DNA of 49,108 bases from Candidatus Paceibacterota bacterium (GTDB taxonomy: Bacteria; Patescibacteriota; Minisyncoccia; Phycocordibacterales; JAQTLZ01): assembly GCA_028714635.1 (NCBI GenBank), contig JAQTLZ010000007.1, positions 1 to 49,108 on the forward strand, written 5' to 3'. The translations under genes and the position numbers were made by a program. Position 1 is the stretch's first letter. Every line of letters begins with the position of its first letter. The notes beneath the pieces are model-generated. The model had not been told where the DNA came from, did no database searches, and saw only the letters and a program-made list of their open reading frames with translations. Positions 8,905 to 17,059 of this stretch are shown here, piece after piece.

Positions 8905-9117
8905 TTATCGAATTTCTCGAAGCCGGACAAGACAGGGCACGCAAGTAGTCTGTCCTGGACGAGTTTTTAGATATTTATTTCCACATACGCAGAGAAGCAC
9001 GGTGCTTTTTGTGACCTTTTCTACCCACTTACCTTTCATATTCTGATACTGCCGAGGAGGCAACACAACGGCAACGGGCATTGGCTTTTTACTTTTTGTT
9101 TTTGTGGTAGTTTTCAT
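8905..9117 (-). CDS. Small basic zinc-ribbon-like protein
   Basis: A 70-residue basic protein. The N-terminus is Lys/Thr-rich, and the C-terminal half carries CVCGN and CVPC, a CxC plus CxxC set that could hold one zinc ion and bind nucleic acid. No family is recognised. ATG 9117 is chosen over an in-frame TTG at 9138 that overlaps the helicase stop codon. It follows the helicase by 13 bases and shares its terminator, so a linked RNA role is plausible but unproven. Confidence 0.65.
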   Translation of the reverse strand: MKTTTKTKSKKPMPVAVVLPPRQYQNMKGKWVEKVTKSTVLLCVCGNKYLKTRPGQTTCVPCLVRLREIR

Positions 9118-9130
9118 GGCAAAAGAAAAA

Positions 9131-10510
9131 TTATTCAATAAATGTTAAAGCTTTACCTTTCTTTCCTCCTCGTCCTGTTCGTCCGATTCGGTGGACATAG
9201 TCGTCGTAGGTCGCAGGAAGTTCGTAGTTAATTACATGGGATACATCCGGAATATCGAGGCCTCGAGCAGCGACGTCTGTTGCCACAAGGATCTGTGCAT
9301 GGCTCTTTTTGAAAGCGTCCAATGCGCGTACTCGTTGTGATTGATTCTTGTTTCCGTGGATTGATTCTGCTTTGAAACCTTTTTGGTTCAAAAGTTTCGT
9401 AAGTTTTTCCACCCCGTGTTTTGTCCGCCCGAAAATAAGTACTTTATTGAATTCTTTTTGGTTCAAAAGATCGTGAAGGGTGTCGAGCTTATCTGCTCCG
9501 CGTACTCGCACAACGTCTTGATCAACACTTTTTGCAGTGTCTCGTGTTTTTACTGAAATTCGAACCGGTTCATGGAGAAATTCTTTGATAAGTTTTTCGA
9601 TTTCACCAGAAATCGTTGCGGAGAAGAAAAGGGTGTGTCGTTTCTGTGGCATTCCTTTCATAATGAGTCGCATATCATTTACGAATCCCATATCAAGCAT
9701 CCGGTCGGCTTCGTCGAGAACAATAGAATTGAATTCATGAAGATGAATCATCTTTCGCTCGATAAGATCTTTCACTCGCCCAGGAGTACCTATGATGAAA
9801 TTGTATTGAAATCGCAGATCTCGAAGCTGTTTGCCGATCGGAGCGCCTCCAACACAGCACACAGAGAACATTTTCATGCTCTTGGTAAGAATTTTGAGCT
9901 CTTCGTCGATCTGCATTGCAAGTTCTCGCGTCGGAGCGAGCACCATTACTTGCTCTTTTCGATTGAGTCGTACTTTTTGAATGAGAGGAATAAGAAATGC
10001 CGCGGTCTTCCCTGTTCCAGTGTTTGCAATTCCAACAATGTCAGAGCCATTTAGGATATGCGGAATAGCCCGGTCTTGAATCGGAGTTGGGGTTGTATAG
10101 CCTTTCGCAACGACAGAAGCTTTGAGCTCTGCGTCAATTTTGAAATCAGTGAAAGCATGTTCGGGGACAAAATGTTCAACCTCTTCGGTGATTACAGCTT
10201 TATTTATAAATCGAGCAGTATCAATTCGCTCTCCGCCTCCACGAGAACCGCTTCGTCCTCCAAAGTGAGGACGCGACCCGCCCTGACCGCCACCGAAACG
10301 TCGAGGGCCACTACTATGTCCTCCAAATCGGGATGGACCAGAAGAAGAACCGCCAAATCGAGAAGGTTGCGGGTTTGAACGGGAATGCGAAGAACTTCCA
10401 CTAGATGAGCTACGAGAAAAACCGCCAGAACGCGGAGCGCTGGAATTTGAAGACGAATGAGTATGATACGGCTTGCGAGGGCCGTTATTGTGAGACTGTT
10501 TTGGATGCAT
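9131..10510 (-). CDS. DEAD-box RNA helicase
   Basis: An ATP-dependent RNA helicase of the RhlE/DeaD type. A long N-terminal extension (about 100 residues) is rich in Ser, Gly, Arg and His with RFGG-type repeats and is probably disordered and RNA-binding. The core follows with the Q motif (TPTPIQ), AxxGTGKT (TGTGKTAAF), PTRELA, DEADRM, SAT, ARGLD and HRIGRTGR. The protein ends soon after the last motif with no C-terminal extension, so the disordered tail of many homologues is moved to the front. ATG 10510 is preferred because AGGA lies six bases upstream; the frame itself opens at a TTG 12 bases earlier. Confidence 0.95.
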   Translation of the reverse strand: MHPKQSHNNGPRKPYHTHSSSNSSAPRSGGFSRSSSSGSSSHSRSNPQPSRFGGSSSGPSRFGGHSSGPRRFGGGQGGSRPHFGGRSGSRGGGERIDTARFINKAVITEEVEHFVPEHAFTDFKIDAELKASVVAKGYTTPTPIQDRAIPHILNGSDIVGIANTGTGKTAAFLIPLIQKVRLNRKEQVMVLAPTRELAMQIDEELKILTKSMKMFSVCCVGGAPIGKQLRDLRFQYNFIIGTPGRVKDLIERKMIHLHEFNSIVLDEADRMLDMGFVNDMRLIMKGMPQKRHTLFFSATISGEIEKLIKEFLHEPVRISVKTRDTAKSVDQDVVRVRGADKLDTLHDLLNQKEFNKVLIFGRTKHGVEKLTKLLNQKGFKAESIHGNKNQSQRVRALDAFKKSHAQILVATDVAARGLDIPDVSHVINYELPATYDDYVHRIGRTGRGGKKGKALTFIE

Positions 10511-10632
10511 ATTCTTCCTCAAACTTCACTGTTAGAGGAAAATGCTTCCAAAAACAAGAGAAACAGCGAGATTTGATTACCCCTGAAGTATATACCAAAA
10601 CCGCTATTTTGTCAAACTTTCTCCCTTTGCGC

Positions 10633-10785
10633 TCAGGAGATAGGGTTTCTACCCTGGATAATTCGCACCAGAACCATAATAATCGCCAAAACAAGGAGAA
10701 TGTGGATAAACGACCCGATACTATACACTCCAACAACTCCCAAGAGCCAGAGGATGAAGAAAATAATTGCAATTGTTTCGATCAT
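10633..10785 (-). CDS. lmo0937/DUF5670-family small membrane protein
   Basis: About 50 residues forming two hydrophobic helices (FFILWLLGVVGVYSIG, then FIHILLVLAIIMVLVRIIQG), which matches the widespread lmo0937/DUF5670 pattern, including WLLG and the IHILL to RxIQGR spacing. The function of the family is unknown. ATG 10785 fits the family length; ATG 10818 or GTG 10830 would add 11 or 15 residues and cannot be excluded. Confidence 0.75.
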   Translation of the reverse strand: MIETIAIIFFILWLLGVVGVYSIGSFIHILLVLAIIMVLVRIIQGRNPIS

Positions 10786-10858
10786 AAAGTCTAGAAAAAT
10801 GGTCTTATAATTTCGACTCATCTCTTTCACATCTGATGACGTCTTACGAGCAGGCTTG

Positions 10859-11332
10859 TTACAGAGGTTTCTCCAAGAAAAAGTAGAGAGGAGAAAATGA
10901 AAATCCGGGAATAATCCTTAAGTGAAGCTTGCCCATATATTCTCCGGGAGCAGTTTCGACAATCTCGTCTAAAATGGGGCGGATCCAGAAAGGATTTTCC
11001 GGAATATCATAATCAATTTTCATTACTTGCAAATGCGTGTCCCGAATTCCCGGACCGAAAAATGTTTTAAAAGGATATTTTTCCACCTCGGCATTTCCTA
11101 AATCTTTGAAAACATTGATTCCCTCTTCATATCTTGCATCGAACTTTTTCCCAAGCCAGGAACCGGTGAGATATGCCGAACCTGAGTAAAAACCGTCTGG
11201 ACTAGGGTTTGGTGCCTTTCCTGATACAAAGATCTTTTGATTGGCACTCCATTCATTTGTCCAATAAGTCATACAGAAAAGAATAGTGATAGCGATAAGA
11301 ACAAGTAGAAAGAGGATTAGTATAAATTTCAT
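10859..11332 (-). CDS. Membrane-anchored hypothetical protein
   Basis: A 157-residue protein with one N-terminal hydrophobic segment (3-23) and an extracytoplasmic globular part rich in Gly, Phe, Pro and Tyr. Motifs such as GKAPNPSPDGFYSGSAYL and FGPGIRDTH look conserved, but I do not recognise a family. It sits 16 bases downstream of the GH18 gene and is probably co-transcribed with it, which suggests an envelope or wall role. Confidence 0.7.
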   Translation of the reverse strand: MKFILILFLLVLIAITILFCMTYWTNEWSANQKIFVSGKAPNPSPDGFYSGSAYLTGSWLGKKFDARYEEGINVFKDLGNAEVEKYPFKTFFGPGIRDTHLQVMKIDYDIPENPFWIRPILDEIVETAPGEYMGKLHLRIIPGFSFSPLYFFLEKPL

Positions 11333-11348
11333 CTCTTCATTATACCCC

Positions 11349-12392
11349 CTAGAGAACCTTTTTTACACTTGGTACCTCAAGTCCCATTGCCCAAGCAGAA
11401 AATCCCGCAAGCCCGTATTTTTTCATAAGGTCGAGTTTGGCCTGAATGCTTCTGCCACTTTCATACCAAAGAGTATATTTTTTCTTGTTACTCGTGTACT
11501 TAAAGTACGGAGCCTGCTCCTTTTCGCTATATCCGCTCGTCATATAATGTTTTTTGAGCGCTTCTTGGATTCCTCCGTTTCCACCAATCTCTACAATTTT
11601 TCCAGTCGCATCATTCCATAGCCAATAATAGAGAGCGAGTCCCATTGAAACTTTTTCTTTTGGAACAAGGGTGAGCGTATAATCCATCACTCTTTTAAGC
11701 CATGAATAACGGGCAATTGGACCTTCTGAATCCGGATCGTCGTACGACATAATGCTTAGAAAATCCGTATGCGAAGCAAGCGCGGAGTAATCATAAACAC
11801 CAATAAGGTCCTGCCAAAGCGTTTTCACATAATCTTTCGGGTTTTCGGAAAATTTAGAAACTACGGCGACGCTTGAGGTAAGACCGTTCGCCTTCATCTT
11901 ATCTCCAAATTTTTGTACGAAGGCGGAAAATTTATCGCGGTACGAAAGATCCATCTGCTCGAAGTCGATCTGCCAGCCCCAATACCCTTTCGTTTTTGCT
12001 TCTGCGATAAGCCCGTCAATTGCTTTATCCTGCTGTGCAGCATTATCGAGAAAAGAATGTGCGCCCGCTTTGCTGAAATTGGGATTCGTTACGAGTGGCA
12101 TCAATTTGATGCCTTTATTGTGAGCGTAATTTATAACAGTCTGATTCATGGTTCCAGTCAAAGTTCCATCGGTTTTAAAGGTGTACGCCTGCGGAGCAAG
12201 GACGTCTATATCAAGTTCTTTTCCGTAGAGAGATGCTCGGGCGTTCTTCCCCTCCCTGTAATAGAAGATTTTGAGGGGCTTGTAGTGGGCTTTCACGGGC
12301 GCTACGGGGACTGCAGAAAAAACTGCGAGCGGTGAGAATCCCAGTATAAAAAGCAATGTAAAAATTGTGATTTTTTTGTATATTTTCATCAT
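11349..12392 (-). CDS. Secreted GH18-family (YaaH-like) glycosidase
   Basis: A signal peptide (residues 1-27) precedes a TIM-barrel of the glycoside hydrolase 18 type. The active strand reads GWQIDFEQ; catalytic Glu is E145 with D143, while the first Asp residues of the chitinase DGxDxDxE motif are replaced, as in spore-cortex YaaH-type enzymes. Later barrel motifs include MSYDD and GLALYYWLW, and SAWAMGLE ends the barrel. No LysM domain is present. A wall-sugar substrate is likely rather than chitin. A perfect TATAAT (complement of 12402-12407) lies nine bases before the ATG with no Shine-Dalgarno. Confidence 0.88.
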   Translation of the reverse strand: MMKIYKKITIFTLLFILGFSPLAVFSAVPVAPVKAHYKPLKIFYYREGKNARASLYGKELDIDVLAPQAYTFKTDGTLTGTMNQTVINYAHNKGIKLMPLVTNPNFSKAGAHSFLDNAAQQDKAIDGLIAEAKTKGYWGWQIDFEQMDLSYRDKFSAFVQKFGDKMKANGLTSSVAVVSKFSENPKDYVKTLWQDLIGVYDYSALASHTDFLSIMSYDDPDSEGPIARYSWLKRVMDYTLTLVPKEKVSMGLALYYWLWNDATGKIVEIGGNGGIQEALKKHYMTSGYSEKEQAPYFKYTSNKKKYTLWYESGRSIQAKLDLMKKYGLAGFSAWAMGLEVPSVKKVL

Positions 12393-12449
12393 CTCATTGC
12401 CATTATACAGGCCAGGAGAAAATTCGTCTAAAATGGCTTTAATGCTAGG

Positions 12450-13721
12450 ATGGGAGCCATGAATAAGGAAGTTTGGGATGTGGCTGTAATAGGAGGCGGA
12501 CCTGCGGGAATGATGGCCGCGGGACGCGCAGGAGAGCTCGGCGCGCGAGTCATTTTGATCGAGAAAAATGCGACGCTTGGTAAAAAGCTTCTAATTACCG
12601 GTGGAGGACGATGCAATGTTACGAATGCTGAATTTGATAACCGAAAACTTCTCGAAAAATTCAAAGAAAACGGAAAATTTCTTTTTTCTGCTTTTTCTCA
12701 ATACGCAGTCAAGGATGCTTTAGATTTTTTTCATCTGCGAAACATGGAAACAAAAGTGCAAAACGAGCAGCGCGTTTTCCCCGTAAGCGACAGTGCTCAA
12801 AGCGTATGGGATGTCCTTGTCGAAAATTTAAAAAAACACAATGTTACCGTTCTCTCGAATTCTCCTGTGACAGAAATTCTTATATCAAAAGAAAATCACA
12901 AAGAAGTCTCGGGGGTAAAATTAAAAAACGGGAAAGAAATTCTGGCCCGCTCTGTCGTGATTGCGACCGGAGGAGTCTCTCGGCCAGAGACCGGCTCAAC
13001 CGGAGATGGATACAAATGGCTCAAAAAAATTGGCCATACGGTCACGGAGCCGACGGCTTCGCTGGTTCCGATTGCGATAAAAAACAAATGGGTAGAAAGG
13101 CTTGCCGGAGTCAGTCTCACCGATATTAAAATTACCCTTCTTCAAAACGACGTAAAACAAGATGTAAGGAAGGGCAAAATTCTTTTCACTCATGTTGGCG
13201 TGAGTGGTCCAACCATTCTCAATATGAGCCGTGATGTTGGAGAACTTCTGAAGTACGGCGAGGTTGTCATTTCACTCGATCTTCTCCCCTCTCTCGATTA
13301 TGGAAAACTCAACGCGCGACTCCAGGAAATCTTTAAAGAAAATGATAAGAAAAAGTTTAAGAATGCCCTCGGATCTCTTGTGCCATCAGCATTAGCACCA
13401 ATTATCGTAGAGCTTTCAGGAATAAACCCCGAAACCGCCTGCAACAGTATAACCCGAGAAGAAAGATTAAATCTTGTAAAACTTTTGAAAAATATTCCGC
13501 TTCATGTAGATAAACTCCTCGGCCTCGAGAAAGCAGTTATTTCTTCAGGCGGAGTATCCCTCGAAGAAGTAGATTTTAAAACAATGCGCTCACGCCTCTT
13601 TTCAAACCTCTATCTTATCGGCGATATCTTAAATATTGACCGTCCAAGCGGTGGCTATTCCCTTCAGCTTTGTTGGACAACTGGATTTGTTGCCGCCACT
13701 TCCGCAGCGGAGAAAAAATAA
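12450..13721 (+). CDS. YhiN/HI0933-family NAD(P)/FAD-dependent oxidoreductase
   Basis: A flavoprotein with an N-terminal dinucleotide-binding motif GGGPAGMMAAG (about 15-25), then GKKLLITGGGRCNVTN, the signature of the HI0933-like family; the C-terminus has GGVSLEEVDFKTM and GDILNIDRPSGGYSLQ. Biological substrates are unclear, although some members are reported as aminoacetone oxidases. The 423-residue length is normal. ATG 12450 has TTTAAT six bases upstream; ATG 12459 is an alternative. It is divergent from the GH18 gene. Confidence 0.9.
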   Translation: MGAMNKEVWDVAVIGGGPAGMMAAGRAGELGARVILIEKNATLGKKLLITGGGRCNVTNAEFDNRKLLEKFKENGKFLFSAFSQYAVKDALDFFHLRNMETKVQNEQRVFPVSDSAQSVWDVLVENLKKHNVTVLSNSPVTEILISKENHKEVSGVKLKNGKEILARSVVIATGGVSRPETGSTGDGYKWLKKIGHTVTEPTASLVPIAIKNKWVERLAGVSLTDIKITLLQNDVKQDVRKGKILFTHVGVSGPTILNMSRDVGELLKYGEVVISLDLLPSLDYGKLNARLQEIFKENDKKKFKNALGSLVPSALAPIIVELSGINPETACNSITREERLNLVKLLKNIPLHVDKLLGLEKAVISSGGVSLEEVDFKTMRSRLFSNLYLIGDILNIDRPSGGYSLQLCWTTGFVAATSAAEKK

Positions 13722-13735
13722 GCTAGAATACTTGT

Positions 13736-14530
13736 ATGAAATCCGTCCTGGTAACTATGTCGGACAAGAATCATCTTGATAGAGCAAAACAGTTACTTTC
13801 GAGCGCCTTTTTTAAGGCACCATGGCATGAAGACATGCTTCTCCTTTCTGACGGAATACCAGAAGAAGATTTGAAATGGTTTACCGATCGAGGAATACTC
13901 GTTCACTCTTATGTGGGCGAAAATCCTAAAAAATATCCGAGCCGGCTTCTTTTAAAACTCGAACTTTTCACTCCCCACTTCAAAAAATGGGAGCACGTTG
14001 TATACCTCGATTCAGACATGATGGTCTATGACTCACTCAAACTTTTAACGACTGTAGATACATTCGCGGCAATGGGAGACATGAATCGGCTCCGTCTCAA
14101 AGATCAATTTGTCTGGAACAAAGAAAATAATGATGCTTACAAAAAATTCCTTTATCATTACAACATAAACGAATACGCCTTTAACGCCGGAATGATCGCA
14201 TTCAATACAGACATCATCACAAAAGCCCTTTATTCAAAGATGCAAAAATTCATCCAAGAATATTTCTCGCTCATTGTGAAAGAAAGAACTGTGGGCGACC
14301 AACCGATCTTAAATTTGGCGTTTTATCAAGATTGGATCGAGCTGACTCCGCATTACAACTATTACGTTCCCGATGAAAAACGTATTGTGGATTTCCAGAA
14401 TTCAAAGGCGGCAATCTACCATTTTGCCGGAAGCGGGCTTAAACCATGGAACGAGAAAAGTCCTTTTCACAAAGAGTGGAAAGAAAATCTGGCGAAAGCG
14501 GAAGAAATTCAGATTAAAACAACTAGCTAA
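13736..14530 (+). CDS. Glycosyltransferase family 8 protein
   Basis: A glycogenin/LgtC-like GT-A sugar transferase. The metal-binding DxD is DSD at 92-94 (YLDSDMMV), FNAGMIAFN lies at 148-156, and YHFAGSGLKPW near the end supplies the later metal-binding histidine. At 264 residues it is just the catalytic domain, with no membrane anchor. The product is unknown; a surface glycan is likely. TAGAAT at 13724-13729 lies six bases before the ATG. The 3' end overlaps the convergent GIY-YIG gene by eight bases. Confidence 0.9.
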   Translation: MKSVLVTMSDKNHLDRAKQLLSSAFFKAPWHEDMLLLSDGIPEEDLKWFTDRGILVHSYVGENPKKYPSRLLLKLELFTPHFKKWEHVVYLDSDMMVYDSLKLLTTVDTFAAMGDMNRLRLKDQFVWNKENNDAYKKFLYHYNINEYAFNAGMIAFNTDIITKALYSKMQKFIQEYFSLIVKERTVGDQPILNLAFYQDWIELTPHYNYYVPDEKRIVDFQNSKAAIYHFAGSGLKPWNEKSPFHKEWKENLAKAEEIQIKTTS

Positions 14531-14765
14531 AAAGCTTCAATTTCTCGGGCCTTGTGAGGCTTTTGAGTGCATTCTCTCTTTTACGCGCTAGTGAATAAGA
14601 CTTCAGCTTTTTAAAATATTTGAGAACCACAGGCCGGCGGATTTTGGTGTAATGCGCCCCCGATTTCAGGTGGTTGTGAGCATGAAGTCTTTTCTTCAGA
14701 TTATTTGTGGAACCAACGTAGAGGGTTTTGTCCTTACATTCCAAGATGTATACGTAATACGGCAT
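14523..14765 (-). CDS. Stand-alone GIY-YIG nuclease-domain protein
   Basis: An 80-residue protein made of one GIY-YIG domain. YYVYIL is the first motif, LYVGST the second (YVG in place of YIG), the catalytic arginine is in LKKRLHAHN and the metal-binding Glu in KRENALKSL. It resembles the small YhbQ/UvrC-like group, not homing endonucleases, since no intron or DNA-binding extension is present. Its role in DNA metabolism is not established. Confidence 0.9.
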   Translation of the reverse strand: MPYYVYILECKDKTLYVGSTNNLKKRLHAHNHLKSGAHYTKIRRPVVLKYFKKLKSYSLARKRENALKSLTRPEKLKLFS

Positions 14766-14786
14766 TACCCTATACTATCGCACAAT

Positions 14787-15140
14787 CTAGTAAATGTTGC
14801 TGTCCGCAATCACGCCATGTTCGATAGAAGCAATGGCTTCGGGAGTTGCTGGAGTATTTTTTGCGAACACAGTGAGTTCCTTTTGCTTGCGGAGCGCTTC
14901 TGCTAGTTTCTGATTTTCTTTCTTCAAGCCCCTTTGCTTAAAGTAATTATCGATAGAGCCCGGAAGGACAATGAGAAGCGCCGTTACAATTCCAGCGGAG
15001 AGCGCCAGAAGCAATATCACAGCAAGCGAACCCTCAAGTTTCCAACTGAAGAAAGAAACCGTGACTACCGCCACGTTCTGCAGAGCAAAGATAACAGCTA
15101 CGCTCCCAAGCAATAATCCCACAATAAAAAGTATAAACAT
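14787..15140 (-). CDS. LapA/DUF1049-family membrane protein
   Basis: Two transmembrane helices (about 1-22 and 35-62 from ATG 15140) flank a short loop with FALQNVAVVTVSFFSW, the hallmark of the lipopolysaccharide-assembly protein A domain. The cytoplasmic tail (about 70-117) is charged and probably coiled. In a lineage with no expected LPS the family name should not be read as a function. A GTG at 15167 in the same frame is an alternative start. Confidence 0.8.
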   Translation of the reverse strand: MFILFIVGLLLGSVAVIFALQNVAVVTVSFFSWKLEGSLAVILLLALSAGIVTALLIVLPGSIDNYFKQRGLKKENQKLAEALRKQKELTVFAKNTPATPEAIASIEHGVIADSNIY

Positions 15141-15209
15141 TGTTTTTTGATTAGAATAAAGTCTCACATATAGAGACGTCTAGATACCTTCTTCCTTACA
15201 AAGAAGCGT

Positions 15210-16661
15210 CTATTTATCGAGATCGAGCGTTTCGTCAATTCGGATTTTCTCCACAAACTCTGGAACGTGAGAAACAAGAATCATTGCTCCTTCGTATTTA
15301 TTGAGCGCTTCAGCAATAAGTGGAATGTGGCGGAAGTTTATGTGGTTTGTCGGCTCGTCGAGTATGAGAAGTCCGGGTTTTTCAAGTACAAGCCGCGCAA
15401 ATGCTACAAGTCCTTTTTGTCCTTCGCTCAAACTTCCAATTTTTGTAAAAATCATCTCTCCTGTAATAAGAAATCCTCCAGCAACACGTCGCATCTCTTC
15501 TTCATACTTTTTATCCATCACCGAAAGAAGCGAATCACAGACGCTGTCTTCAAAATTGAGGGTTGAAAAATCTTGCCGGTAATATCCGACTTTAACCCCA
15601 TCTGCAATTTTTACATGTTTTTCAGTCCCTTTTGCGATACTTTCGAGAAGAGTGCTTTTGCCGATACCATTTGGCCCACGAAGGAGGAGATGCTGGTTCT
15701 TGCGAAGCGAAAGATCGGCTTTTCTTTGAACCGCTTTATGATTCTTAATCATTTTAAATCCTCCGATGTGGAGAATTTCTCCTGAAAGATCTTTTTGCGC
15801 TGGAATGATGAAGGGTTTGATGGTTCTATCTTCTTTTCTCACATCCACTTTTTCTTCCTCAAGCTCTTCTGCTTTTTCGCGCATTCGTTTCGCGACAAGA
15901 CGCATCTGCCCGCCTTTGTTTGCAAAAAAGTTTGCCTTGTCCTTGTTTTCCTGGATTTCTTTTGCCAACTGCGCGTTTTTGCGATTTTCTTTTTCAAGCC
16001 TAACGGAAATTTGTTCTCTCACGTCAAAATAGTTCCCCACATACTGCTCGATTTTTCTTGTATAAATATCTAGATACAAAACTCCTTCTGTGAAGACGTT
16101 CAGAAATTCTGCATCGTGGGAAATAACGATAACTGTCTTTTTATAGTTCTTGAGAAATTGGGTGAGATGTTCGATTCCCGCCTTATCGAGATTATTCGTC
16201 GGCTCGTCAAGTAAAAGAAGATCTGGGTCTTGAATGAGAGCAGAAGCAAGGAGAAGCCGTGCCTGCTGACCACCGGAAAAAGAGCGGACGATTCTGTCGT
16301 GCGGAGCAGTGAAATTAACCGCTTCAAACACAGCGTCAATCCTCGGATCAATGTCATACACTTTTTCTTTGAATTGTTTTTGAAAAAAATCGGTGATAGA
16401 GAGATCAAGATCTCCTCGTGGAATAACTTGTCGCGAGGTGGCAATCGTAATTCCATTCGAGATATGTACGCTTCCCGACTCTGGTTTCAGATGTTTTGTA
16501 ATGAGTCCAAAGATGGTGCTCTTTCCAGCGCCGTTTTGTCCCATAAGAGTGATCTTCGCGCCCCGGCGAATAGAAAAATCAGCCTCTTCGAGAATGGGCT
16601 TGTTGTGACCGTATTCAAATGACGTTTCCTCGAAACGTACTACCGTGTCGTCTTTGGGCAT
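15210..16661 (-). CDS. ABC-F family ATPase
   Basis: Two ABC cassettes in one chain and no membrane segments, as in ribosome-associated ABC-F proteins. Cassette 1 has GQNGAGKST, signature SFSGGQQ and LLLDEPTNNLD; cassette 2 has GPNGIGKST, signature SLSEGQK (diverged from LSGGQ) and LILDEPTNHIN. The charged linker between them (about 210-280) corresponds to the P-site tRNA interaction motif. At 483 residues it is shorter than EttA or Uup and lacks a C-terminal extension. Translation factor or antibiotic-protection role cannot be separated. TATCCT (complement of 16668-16673) is six bases from the ATG. Confidence 0.92.
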   Translation of the reverse strand: MPKDDTVVRFEETSFEYGHNKPILEEADFSIRRGAKITLMGQNGAGKSTIFGLITKHLKPESGSVHISNGITIATSRQVIPRGDLDLSITDFFQKQFKEKVYDIDPRIDAVFEAVNFTAPHDRIVRSFSGGQQARLLLASALIQDPDLLLLDEPTNNLDKAGIEHLTQFLKNYKKTVIVISHDAEFLNVFTEGVLYLDIYTRKIEQYVGNYFDVREQISVRLEKENRKNAQLAKEIQENKDKANFFANKGGQMRLVAKRMREKAEELEEEKVDVRKEDRTIKPFIIPAQKDLSGEILHIGGFKMIKNHKAVQRKADLSLRKNQHLLLRGPNGIGKSTLLESIAKGTEKHVKIADGVKVGYYRQDFSTLNFEDSVCDSLLSVMDKKYEEEMRRVAGGFLITGEMIFTKIGSLSEGQKGLVAFARLVLEKPGLLILDEPTNHINFRHIPLIAEALNKYEGAMILVSHVPEFVEKIRIDETLDLDK

Positions 16662-16697
16662 TACGAGAGGATACAGGAAAAATGTTGAATTGGAAAG

Positions 16698-16736
16698 AAA
16701 AAATCACTCTCCCATTTCTGGGAGAGTGATTTTTTT
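16698..16736 (-). terminator. Intrinsic terminator after the cold-shock gene
   Basis: An 11-bp perfect stem (ATCACTCTCCC / GGGAGAGTGAT) with A and T runs on either side follows the csp stop codon and can act on both strands. Confidence 0.9.
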
Positions 16737-16740
16737 GAAA

Positions 16741-16941
16741 TTAAATTCGTGATACTCCTGTAGCTGCTGGGCCCTTTTCACCTTGAGTAACTTCGAAAGA
16801 AACTTTGTCTCCCTCTCGAAGCTCTTCAAAAGTAACACCCTTCAACTCCTTTGAGTGAAAGAAAAGATCCTTTGCTTCACCTTCTCGTGAGATGAATCCA
16901 AATCCTTTCTGTGTCAAAGTCTTGATTGTTCCTGTTTGCAT
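16741..16941 (-). CDS. csp: Cold-shock domain protein
   Basis: A 66-residue single cold-shock domain: RNP1 is KGFGFIS and RNP2 is LFFHS, the RNA/DNA-binding aromatic motifs. It acts as an RNA chaperone. The frame is open to 17022 but ATG 16941 matches the universal start MxxGTIK. A TAGAAT box lies about 20 bases upstream and no strong Shine-Dalgarno is seen. A strong terminator follows within five bases of the stop. Confidence 0.95.
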   Translation of the reverse strand: MQTGTIKTLTQKGFGFISREGEAKDLFFHSKELKGVTFEELREGDKVSFEVTQGEKGPAATGVSRI

Positions 16942-17059
16942 TTTGATTGATTGTTGCTTTGTAAGTATTCTACGTTTTGAAACTCGACTTAGGCTGTTTC
17001 TTGTATCTGAATACGAAGACAATAGTACCTCAAAAGAGGAGTTTAATCAATTCTTTTGC

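Noticed and set aside
14523-14765. Homing endonuclease
   Set aside because: The GIY-YIG protein is a single small domain without intron, intein or DNA-recognition extension.
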